From Hermodice carunculata (Eukaryota > Annelida > Polychaeta > Eunicida > Amphinomidae): DNA of 64,000 nucleotides. The translations under genes were made by a program, and so were the position numbers. The notes beneath the pieces were generated by a model. The model saw only the letters and a list, made by a program, of their open reading frames with translations, was not told where the DNA came from and did no database searches. Below, in pieces: positions 14,501 to 26,500 of the stretch. The stretch lies in the NCBI GenBank assembly GCA_964020975.1, contig OZ026628.1, forward strand, positions 61,998,883-62,062,882. Reading direction: 5' to 3'. The stretch's first letter is position 1; every line of letters starts with the position of its first letter.

Positions 14501-17500
14501 AGGTGTGTGTTTGCCCCAATACACAACTGAATACACAAACATTTGGAGCACTAGAGCTGTGTATGCCCATTAGTTTGTGTGTTAAAGCCACCTTAAATAA
14601 GCCAGTCACTTTTATAGCTGTGGTTATATGATTTTTGTGAGGAATTTAGTTATGCATCCAGATTTACTGTCTGAAATTGGGTGTTTCTATGTCCAGTGGT
14701 TTTCAAGTTATTAAGTAGCTGATTACAATGGAAAGTAATGGGAATACACAACCAAAGTCCTCCACTGACTGCAGTGCCCTCTTTTGGGCAGTTCTTGAAC
14801 CTTTTGTTCTTGCCCTTGCCTATTTTCCTTCTCCCACTGCATGCCATTATGAAAATACTGTATCTGTCCCAACTGAGTCCCTTCTCCCAACCTCCTTGGA
14901 AACCAAATGATCAAAAATCCATCAAAACTTTTTGAAATTTGATCTTTTCCACAGTACTTTACCTATATAATGATCAAATGCGAGTTCTGGATTGCAGGCT
15001 TGTTACACCATACTTTTTTAAACATCCCAGGCACCTATAGATAGAAATACGCTACCCTTTGGGTTTTTTTCCCCTCTCCTGACACATGTCACCAGTACTA
15101 TGATGAAGACCAGACAGTACAGATATTAGTACAAGGTCCTTTAAGAAAGGACATTCACTGGGTAAAGAATCACAAGCAAAATCACTCTACAAAATACAAA
15201 TGAAACCGTAATGAGTCTTCTCTAAAAGTTATTATTGCTTTTCAGGCTTCAAAGCAGGAAACAAGAGGACTGTGAAAGTCCTGTGCTCAGCTAACCTTGC
15301 ATGCACCGATCAATGATCCTGTGATCTTATCAAAAATACCATAAAGGTCACCTTTGTTTCAGACCATCACCATCATTTACATTATTAGTGTTCACTCCTA
15401 CAGACCACAAGTCATTTCGTCCATGAAAAGTGACAGAAGATACATGCCAATGTGTCATTTTGATCTTTCAAGGTCAAAATTCACAGCACAAAATAAACTT
15501 TCATAAGCCTTGCTGACAAGAATGTCTAAAAAATCATGAAAAATACAAATATTAGTGCAGACTCCAACCCTCACGTTTTCAGCGGGAGATCTCCCATTTT
15601 TTGCCGTTTTTCCAAATTCTCCCGTTAAGAATATGTTTTCTCCCACCCAGATAAAAAATGGATGAGGTAAAAAAAAACTAGAGGGCTGTGTAAACAGCCC
15701 GTGCCTCAGCTGATCTTGACATTCATCACACTTGCAGCTCTATTGAACTTGGGAAAGGATCAAGGTCACCATGTTCTGAGTAAGTCTGACCTTTATAGAA
15801 GAACACCTACATGTGCAACATCAAAGATCCAGTAATTCTCAAGTTATAATGAAGAGTAAAATTCATGTATGTTGCACTGTGACCCCACAAACAAGGTCAA
15901 GGTCATTCATGTACTGTCTCAGCATGACCTTCATACAGAATAATTAACATGTGTAGCTAACTCAAAACAGATCTCAAGTTATCAAGTAAACAGTAAATTT
16001 CGTGTCAGTTGTCCTGTGAATTAGCATTAGAATGCCCATTGACTTACATAGTAATCAACAGGAAAGCTGCATTGAACGATAAGTACCCGAATTGAAAATC
16101 CTTAAAAATCAGGAATCCAAAGCAGTGCCACCTGGTAAACAACTGTTTGACCCTTCCACAACAATATATCCATCACATTTCAGCTTAATCTGAGGGATGG
16201 TTCTGAGAACAAGTGAAAAATAGCAAAACCATATAAAAAATTCATTAAAAAAATTGCAGTGCCACCTGGTGAACAAATTGGGAACTAGGTGTCCCGGGAG
16301 TGTCTATGTACGATATCAAAGGAATTGGGTGAGCGGTTTCAGAGGAGAATAATTTTGAAGGTTTGCCCCCCCAAAAAACAAAAAAATTCATAAAAAATCC
16401 AAAAATCAATAGAGTGTGACAATTTGAACACACTTGGTAGAGATCCATCTAAGGCACATCCCCACCAAGTTTGAAGTAAATCTGGTCAATATTATTTAAG
16501 TTATGACCATTACAAGAAATTCCCATGTTAAGTTTTCCTATTAAAACTTTTGTAGAGATTTTTGAAAAAAAAATCATAAAAAAATCCAAATTCATTGGAA
16601 CATGACCATTGGAAGAAACCTGGTAGACACCCACCCAAGGTACATTGCCACCAAGTTTGAAGTTAATCTGGATGATGGATTTGAAGAAGAAGTCGAAAAT
16701 GTAAATTAGCATTAGAATGCCCATTGACTTGCATGGTAATCAATAGGAAAGGTGCATTTACCCCAAAGGAGCCGACTTGAAAAAATCATTAAAAATCAGG
16801 AATCCACAGCATTCCCACACAGTGAACAACTTTGTTTGGCCCTTCCATTAGGAACATATCCACCAAGTGTAAGCTTAATCTGAGTGACGTTTCTGGAGAA
16901 GAAGTCGAAAATGTCTATAACACACAAAAATTCACAAAAAAAAAATTAGAAAAAAACTGCAGCGCCACCTGGTGAACAAATTAACAACAAGGAGTCCCTA
17001 GATGTCTTCCTGTGTGATATCAAAGCATTTGGGTAAGCAGTTTCGGGGAAGAAGATTTTTTAAGATTTGTCAAAAAAAAACAGCAAAAAAATTCATTAAA
17101 AATCCAAAAATCACTGGAGCATGACCACGTGAACAAAATTTAGAAACCCACCCAAGGTATATTGCCACCAAGTTTCAAGTTAGAAGTCGAAAATGTGAAT
17201 TAGCATTAAAATGCCCATTGACTTCCATAGTAATCAATGGGAAAGCTGCATTGACCGACAAGTTTTATTGAAAAAATCGTTAAAAATCAGGAATCCACAG
17301 CATTCCCACATAGTGAACAACTTTGTTTGACCCTTCTACAAGGAACATATCCACCATGTTTCAGCTTAATCTGAGTGATGGTTCTGGAGAAGAAGTCGAA
17401 AATAGCTATAACACACAAAAATTCCTAAAAAATTAGGAAAAAATTGCAGCGCCACCTGGTGAACAAAGTAAGAACTAGGAGTCCCAGGGAGTGCTTCTGT

Positions 17501-20500
17501 GTGATATCAAAGCAATTGGGTGAGCGGTTTCGGTAAAGAAGATTTTTTAAGATTTACCCAAAAAAAAAGAACAAAAAAATTCATTCAAAATCCAGAAATC
17601 ACTGGACCATGACCATTTGAACAAACTTGGTAGAGACCCACCCAAGGCACATCTCCACCAAGTTTGAAGTGAATCTGGCTGACGGTTTTTGCGAAGAAGT
17701 TGAAAATGTAAATTGTGGACGACGGACGGACGGACGACGGACCCTCAAAAAACCTCAGCTGACTGACAAGTCAGCTGAGGTAACAATCATCAAAATACAC
17801 CATTTTAACTCCTTTTTTTCCCAAATTTCCTCACCCCAGGAGGGGGCGCTGCCCTCTCAGACCCATCCCCGAGCACAGTCGCTGCGCTCCGTCACATTTC
17901 CAGTTTCACTAGTACTCCAGGAGGGAGAATCTCCAGTTTGTATGAAGCTGTGGGTTGGAGTCTCTGTTAGTGGTGCATGACCATTTCCAAGGACTTGGCA
18001 GAGACCCACCAAGGTACTACTCCAACAAGTTTGAAGGAAACCTGGCTCATTCTTTTGGAGGATATAAAAATTTAAAGTATGACTGCAGTCTATATCTACT
18101 TGCACTGTAATAAACAGGAATGTGGTCATTAACTAAGGACTACCTGAATTGAAAAGTTCATTTACTATCAGATATTCATGACATTACCACCAAGTGCACA
18201 ACTTTGACCTTTCTACAAGTTACATTTCCCCCATCTTTCAGCACAATCTGCTTTAAGCCAATGCAGAGTCTGGCTGGCATCATGTAAAGTTGTCGGTTGT
18301 TGGCTCTTGCTGACAATAAATGACTTTGGGCTGACACCTTTCATTAAGGTGTTAGCGCGAAAGACTGACATTTTGCTTGTTATCTGATATAATAATATAT
18401 ATTTTGGGCCAACAAGAAATGCCCTGTGGAAATTTCACAGTTGCAGGCCCAAATGGCCTGCAAACAACAAAAACTTTAGAGATATCTGGCGATACCATTT
18501 CAATCAATGTCACAGAGACCCAACCAATGTAGCCCACACACCCTCAGCGCCAGCAAGTTTGCAGTGGATTTGGTTCACCATTTCAGAGGAGTCAAAAATG
18601 TGAATTGTGGATGCACGGAAAGACACCGGGCAGAGACAAATGACCATCCAATCTGCACAGCTGCCTGACATCGATGTTTGACACAACCACATACAGTGTA
18701 TAAGCACTTGCATGAACTCTGGTAACTTAGGCGAACGAAGTTAAAAATCAGCAATCTGCCTATTTTCACTGTTTAGACAACTTCAAGTATGGTGCTTATG
18801 GTAAAGGAGTAAACCTGGTTATCAGGATTGAACTTGCCATGATATAACTAAAACAGTCATCGCTGTTAAGCTGGATGATCACCCCACCCCCACCTTGAAC
18901 ACAATTGGATCCTGTAACCTTGAAAATGAGGTCAAGGTCACCAAAATGTGATCAGGTAAGGAAAATTGTCTCAAGTGAGTTCAGTTTGATGTGGCCCATG
19001 AATCATGAGATGTTTAGGTTGAAAGGATTCTGCTACAGATGGAGAGCTGGAAGCTGAAAACAGTATACTGTATTATCCATAATAAGTGCCCCGGGCGCGT
19101 AGGAAATTTACAGCAAATTTGTCTTAATAACAGAGCTTTTTTTGGCATGCAACAAGGTAAAATACAGAGAAATTTTGCTAAAAACATATAAGCTAGGACT
19201 CTTTTCTTAGCCAGTATAGTGAGGGGGTCCTTAACGGGGCAGGGGACCAAAAAGGGATAATATGGTACCTGTCCACCCACCCACCCACCCACCCACATCA
19301 TTTGTTGGACACACAAATATAAAAACAAAAATTTTAAAATTAATCCCAACTGGATCATTTATACAACTTAGTTGTCACTGAAAAAAAGTGTAAATTGCCT
19401 CAGGAAAGACATCCATTTTATGTTTTTTGAGCCAAGGAAGGGCCACTTGCAAAATACACAATTCACATCACAAATTAAATAATATGCTCTGCAGACACAC
19501 AGAACTATAAGAACTCTTCTTGTCCTGCTGCTGTATGGAATGAGTTTGTAATTTGTATCTTGTAGTTACACACCTGTTGTAATTACCGTCCTATTACAGT
19601 TTGCTTCGTCACTTCTATCACTGCAATCAGGATACCCATCACATTGCCACGATCTCTGGATACATGCTCCATTGCCACATTTAAATTCATAAAAATGGCA
19701 GCTGGTGGATTTTGTGCAATTTTGTTCATCTGAATGGTCTCCGCAGTCATTATCCCCATCACACCTCCAGGTTTTGGACACACAGCGGCCATTTCTACAG
19801 CTGAACTGCTTGGTGCTACATGTCCCTCGTGGACCTGTGGTGACAGCTGGAGGCAGAAAGGAAAGCACTTCTTTGCTACATGAATACTAATTCATTGTGA
19901 TTCTCCTCCTTATAGGGAAATTTTTTTTCAAAGTTTGCTTCTTCCCATTGTTGTCCCTCTTCTACACTGATACCTGTCTTAACAGACTACACATGGGGAT
20001 GACCAATAGGAGACATTCATATTTAACTGCGATCCTGCTCACTTCATGTGTTGCCGGGGCAACAGACTGATGCTTCCACCATGATCAGGGCAGATTTGTA
20101 TAATATACTGCAAAAACATCCATAAATAACACCTTTTCAACCAAAAGAGAGCCCATTTCTAATTATTTTAGGCATCCTTTATGTTTCAAATATATGTTAA
20201 TACATTTTCTTAAGATTATTGTCTGCTTGCGTTGTTCATTTTGTTGAGCAAGTACTTTTGACCATGCTAAATACATGAATCTGCCCTGATGTAGGTGGCT
20301 CCCTCTTTTGCTCAACAGGTGTTAGAGTAGGACTACAATCAGATATAAATACATCCTATTTGTAGTATACCACTTGACTCTTTTAAGTGCCAACTGCAAC
20401 TGAAGTTGAACAACTTAAAACCAAGAGACTCCAAATTATGATAAGAATTCATGTTCCTCATGACAAGACCTTTCATTCAAAGTACCAACATGCCTGAGGT

Positions 20501-23500
20501 TACACACAATATAACAGCCAAGGTCAACAGCTTTCCTGAGGATAGCTGTTGGTTGACATTTCTTGAGGAAAGCTGTTGACTCCTCACAATGAAAGCACTG
20601 AAAGAGTTAACACAGGTAGCCCTTCATTGAAAATATTTATTTTATAACATTTATCAAGCAGAATGTCCTAAACATGTGGCCTACCAAGACAGGTGGATGC
20701 TCACTGCAGTGGTCTCTCAAGACAGGGAACACTGTACAGCTATTCACACCCTTCCCATCCTGGTCTCACTTGTAAAGCTATTCAAACTTTCCATCCCTGT
20801 CTCACTTGTACAGACACAAAAACCCTTCCTATTCCCATGTCACTTGTCACTGCATTCAAACCCTTCCCATTCCTGTCTCACCTGGTAAACCATTCATACC
20901 ATTCTCATTCCTGTCTCACTTGTACAGAAAATTAAAGCCTTTTCATTCCTGTCTCACTTGTTAAGCCGTTGAAACCCTTGCCATTCCTGTCTCATTTGCT
21001 AAGCCATTCAAACCCTTCCCATACCTGCACTTGTACAATATTTCAAATCCTTAACGTTCCTGTCTCACTTATAAGGCCATTCAAACCCTACCCATTCATG
21101 CCTCATTTTTATAGGTGTTCAAACCCTGTGTGCAAAACTTTACAACCACATGTATTATTTTTCCAGATTAAAAAATTCTAATAATTATAAGTGTTTCCTC
21201 CTTGGGACCAGTCCTGAGGGTGGTTCAAAGGCCGCATGAAGCAGACGGTTTCTTAACCTGGCTGAATAATATGGATATGGGAAAAGAGCACAACAGATCC
21301 AAGACCTGCTTAAAGGGTGGGAGCTCTCCCATTGGAGCGGTTTCTAAAAGGAGGGTCTGCTTTATTATAAAAATGAAGTCTGTCTCTGTTGTTGTCATAG
21401 GCATGTAACAGCGCGGTTGTTGGTAGGCATTTTTCATGACGTCGCGATAGCGACGTCATGGGAAAAATGCCTACCAACAACTGTGCCGTTACGTGCCTAT
21501 GACTACAACAGAGATAGACTGCATTTTTTATATTTATATTCATATTAGTATTAATAAATTAAATTTGTCATGAATATTTGTGCGTAAAAGTTTTGATAGC
21601 CACTGCGAAAGATATTTTGTTTATCAATGTGAGGAGCTATGGGTGTGGCCAGCCGCTTGTTAGGTAGCAAAGTAGGCACTGGCACGTGCCGTGCTGTACA
21701 CGATGTTACCATCGACTGATGAAAACATAATTTGTCCCTATTCTTTAAATGCTAACAAAAACTCAGAATGTAAATATTTGACCGTAACACTTATAGTGCA
21801 TCTTGTTACACAGAATGTACCAGTCCAGGTCCACAGCCTTCATGGGCAAGCTTTCGGTGCAATGAAGTGCACCCAGAAAGGCTGTTGATTCAGTCCAAAA
21901 ATGTGGTACTGAAAGAAATAAGTTTCTTTTCTTTTCTTTTGGAAAATCGAGCTTTATAAGTTTAAATGTTGGTGAACCCAGATGCCACAAAATTGTGACA
22001 CAAGGTATCTTTGTCATTATAGACCCATATCTTTTACATGGATTGCGAAGCAGGCTAAGCCTATATTAATCACTCTCCATGGCACAGATGGTGGCGTATA
22101 CTTTCCTACCTACATTTTTGGTGGAGGAAACCAAAGGACTGGGAGAAAACCACCGTGCACAGTCAGAGTGGTAGGAACTCTTTCCACATGCTTTCCCGGC
22201 CGTGAATCGAACCCGGGCCGCAGAGGTGAAAGGCGAGCGTGTTGCAGCTCGGCCAACCGTGCACCCACATCTTTGTCATTGACATTGTTCTTGACCATAA
22301 TGCAGCCAAAGATTTTCAGGCTGTGGTCATTTCACTTAAAATCTCTCAACACTGTGAGCAACATTATTTGTAAAATCCTGACAAATAGAAGGTGAACAGG
22401 GTTGAAGTGTGAACTCCATAGACACACCAAAAGGCCATCTACAAGCAGAAACAATACATAATACACAGTCACAGGTATGTATAATGAACTTACTTGTTCG
22501 AATGGTAAAGTTTTCATTGTTTTCATCACAGGTATGTATAATGAACTTACTAGTTCCAATGGTACAGTTATCACCGCTTTCGTCTGATCCATCAAAGCAA
22601 TCAGTGTCCCCATCACAAACCCAGCTCTTTGGCACGCAGCGAGAGTTGTTGTGACAACGGAACTGGTTAGCATTACAAGCAGCATAAGCTGAAATATAGA
22701 AGTACTTCATAAATGCACTGTATTTCACTCAGTAAGGACTTCTGTTCTCATTCGAATAAGCATCACCACCACCACCCACACGGAGACAGAACAGTGAAAA
22801 ATCTTACCAAAATCTTCTACATTTAATGACCTTTTGCATTGTATCTTACCTATAAATGTTCTGAGCAAGTTTCTACATTGAAGGCTTGATACATTGACAT
22901 TTTGTCAATTGAAGGATTATCATATTGTAATTTTTTATTGAAAGTGACCTGGGTGCTGGCATGGAGGGATATGGTATATACACCAAAGTGAACAAAATTT
23001 CAAATTACAACAGCAAATAATCTATATATGCATGCAATGACATGCACAAGAAAGAAGTTTGGCCTTTGGCATCATTCAATGAATCCCTAGTAAAACCTGC
23101 CTTGAAAAACCACCCAATGGGGAAGACCAAATTGTGGTCTTTCATTGGAGGTCTTAAGATGAAGAGTACTAAGCAAAGTATCCTGAATAGGTGGTATCTG
23201 AAGAGTCGTGGTCTCCCAACAGGTTTCAATGTATACACTAGGCCTCCACTTATAGGATGTGAAAACTAGGCAAGACCAGTGACGGAAAACGCCCTGTCTG
23301 TGAGAGTCCAGACCGGTTTCATTTGTACTCCAAACTCATCCGGGGATAACTGACAACACTGCGCTGTTACGTTGCTTATATAGCAAATGGTAACGTTGCT
23401 ACGGATCTGTAGACAACGTCATGTTAAGTGACGCCAAGGCGTCAAAAAGATCCACCGGTCTAACTGCCTGGACTGGCATGTTAGTTTGACGTGCAAAACA

Positions 23501-26500
23501 TTGTCATGTCACAATGGATCTCACGTACCCTGCACGGGTGACATATGGTTGACACCCCTGTGTCAGCCCAAAAAAGGTCAACATCTGAAGCTCAAGCTGT
23601 CAGATTAGAGACTGATTATCCATAATCATTATATCCCTATGGTATTGTACAATAGCCTGGAACATTATTTAGAATTCCTTTACAGTGTTGACAGGAGTCA
23701 TGTGGTAGATAGGTGTAGAACTAAAAATTTGGAATAAGACTAGGCGAGAGTGCCTATCTACCCATGACATTGAGGCCGAACGGTTCAGTGGTGCATAACT
23801 GATGGATCCAGTGACTCTCCCTCTCTAAACAAAGAGCTTCTGTTCTCGAAAGCTCTGGTGGGATACGAATGTGTTCCAGTATTTGGATCTTAATACTGAT
23901 GCCACTGTGACCAGGTAGGCAGAAGTGTCTGCCTAGTGGTTGGGTTACATCCTTGTTATTGATGTAATAAAAGTGCTCTTGTAACCTGTCCGTCAGGGGA
24001 CGTTTGGTTTGTCCCACATACTGTTTGTTGCAATGCAAGCATGTTAAAAGATAGATCAGGTTATTGTGTTTACAAGTGCCCCCTCTTAGTGTAGCGTATG
24101 TACGACCAGTGGTTGTGCTCTGGACTCTCCCAGACACGTCTAGTTTGGGACAGTAACGACATGTTTGAGTGTTGCACGGATTCGGTTCTGTGACTCCTGA
24201 AATGGATGGCACTTGTCTGACTCTGGGGTGCCTAAACCTGGAACGTGTCAGAAGATCATTGAGATTTTTTGTTCTCCTGTAACCTAGGATGACCGCTTTG
24301 TCACCCAGGTGGTGGGCATTTCTAGAGGCTTGTATTGTTGCCCCATTACGCTGTATTATGGTTTTCAATGGTGGAAGAGCAGGGTTGTACTCTGTGATCA
24401 GGAACAGTCTGTCCTGAGATTGAGTGTTCTCAGTAACTGTCAGAGGCATGAGAAGTGTTTCTCTGCGCACTTCTCTCACTTTGTTGAGGGAAGTATGAAG
24501 ACTGTGGGCTGGATAACCCCTTAGTTCATAGTATCTCAAGATTTTGAGAGCATTTGTCTCAAAGTTTTCCTCCCTGTGACAGATTCTCCTGACCCTGAGT
24601 AACTGACTGTAGAGACCACTGGTTTTGCAGTGATTCGGGTGGGCTGAATCATAATGCAAATATGTGTGGGTATCAGTGGGTTTGGTATACAAGGTTGTGT
24701 ACACCTCCTCTTATAGGACCCCCTGATGAATGGCCACGTCCTCTTCAGAGACCATTTCCCTCAGTGATTGTGGTCTTTTCAGCTTATTTTTCCCTCAAGA
24801 GGCCACCCCTCTTATCAGACCACAGTTCTGGTACACCTGGGATGGCCTTATAGGGGGGGGGGCACTGCCAATGTAAGTACAAAGTATGGCCACAATATTG
24901 TATACAGTGTTTTGTCATCTGATTGTTATGATCCTTTAAGTGCAGGGACACATCTAGACTTTTTCAAAATATTTGCAAATGGCCAAAATTGGAAATTTTA
25001 GCATAATTAACACACTTTATCATGGCTCTTTAATAGTTCATACTGACATACCTTAACCATTTACACAGTTTATTGGCCAAATTCAAGAAAAATTAGCATC
25101 TGGCTATTGGCTAAGAGCAGTCCCTGGACACTACAGTCTGTCCAAGAAGAGTTGAGCTCAAAGAGGCTGACCTGCATATTTATGAGCGCCAAGCAGGCTA
25201 GCCACTCACATTTCAGGGGGTGCTATTTTTGGCTACACATACACACAACACATGGTCAGCGACAACACTGACCCACAGGTTCCAGTGACTCAGGGTCAGG
25301 TCTGTCACTATCCTTACCTCATTGCTGCAACTTGGAAGTGAATGCTATTAATTAATTAAGGAAACTTACAATTATCCTGACAAAGGGGCACACCCAAGAT
25401 CATGATCCTCTCCCTCCTGTTCATTCTCATCTTCTGAGCCTGTATCCTCATCAGAAGAGTCAGTGTCACTATCACTGTCATCATCTAAACTGATGATGAG
25501 CTCTCCCACACGCTCCTCTATAAGCCCATCTTTTTCCCAGTACTCAGCTTCCAACTTTTCACAATGAGCCACTGCATCTTTCCAGTTCTGTACAGTAATG
25601 GATCCTATTGCTTCTTTACATAATCTTTCAACATCAGCCATTTTCCATGAGACATTCTTTCTAGCTACATAGTTTTTCATGTTGGCCCATATCAGTTCAA
25701 TCGGGTTCAGATCACAGTGGTATGGAGGGAGTCGCACCACAGTGTGACCATGCTCCCTTGCAATTCGGTCAATTTCATATTTTTTCTCCCTTGGTTTGTG
25801 CTTTTTAATTAGTTCATACAGCTCTGTCTTGAGCATGTCTGGAGCCACAGGTATATGGTGCTTTTCCAGCCAAAGTTTCATTTCAGCTTTCTTAGTTGCT
25901 GTTGTAGGTGCCTTTTCCTCCTGCATGCTGTGGTATGGTGCGTTATCAATTACTAATATTGAATTGTCTGGCATATTTGGCAAAAGTTGTTGACAAAACC
26001 ACTTTTTGAAATTTTCCCCGTTCATTTCATCGTGGTAGTCTCCTGTTTTTGATTTGGCTCTGAATGTTAATAAGCCATTGGGAACAAATCCCATAACCGA
26101 GCCAGCATGGCAAATAATCAGACGTGTTCCCTGTCCTGCTGGAACTTTCAGTCCGCTGCACTGAGACACATCCTGGTTATCTAACTGCCAACATTTTGTA
26201 ACACTGTGATGAGCATTAAGCCATGTCTCATCTTGGTAAATGACAGGCCTTGGGTTATCGGACTTCCGATTTTCTCGTAAAATTCGCAGGTAAGTGTGGC
26301 GTAATGCCACTATATCTGACCTTTCCAACAGATACTTGCGTCCATTTGCCTTGGCAAACAAAAATCCCATTTTCTTTAGGATCCAATGGAGTGATGATCT
26401 CCCCCCAGTAAAGTTTGTATTTGCCTTAATATCAGGTAAAAGTTTGTTGAGGGTTGGTATCTCCCCCTGTGCATACATGGCATGAACTCTCCTCCTTATG

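Larger units (their letters stand above)
14370..19573. other. Intron between LDLa modules 5 and 6
   Basis: Non-coding. From 14370 to about 15240 nothing is recognised. Then comes a repeat fragment starting with a hairpin at 15266, a long hairpin-ended repeat (15680-17783), a related fragment up to about 18660, a repeat paired with 57 kb (18890-19050) and a short CCCA run at 19271-19298. Confidence 0.7.
19847..22550. other. Intron between LDLa modules 3 and 4
   Basis: Holds a TTAA-type element (20376-20606), a GACCACC-type fragment (about 20650-20734), a minisatellite (20745-21140), a long palindrome (21377-21519), a SINE (22019-22268) and the duplicated splice-donor segment at its right edge. 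19870-20370 shows nothing recognisable. Confidence 0.7.

Noticed and set aside
20745-21140. Open frames over the TCTCACTTG repeat
   Set aside because: Reading frame is a by-product of a minisatellite; no conserved protein features.
22110-22298. Possible tRNA gene or small arginine-rich protein
   Set aside because: A and B boxes are there, but the body continues into a SINE tail and has a 12-bp target duplication; the anticodon arm is not tRNA-like.
21982-22395. 137-codon plus-strand frame
   Set aside because: It runs antisense through the SINE and its flanks.
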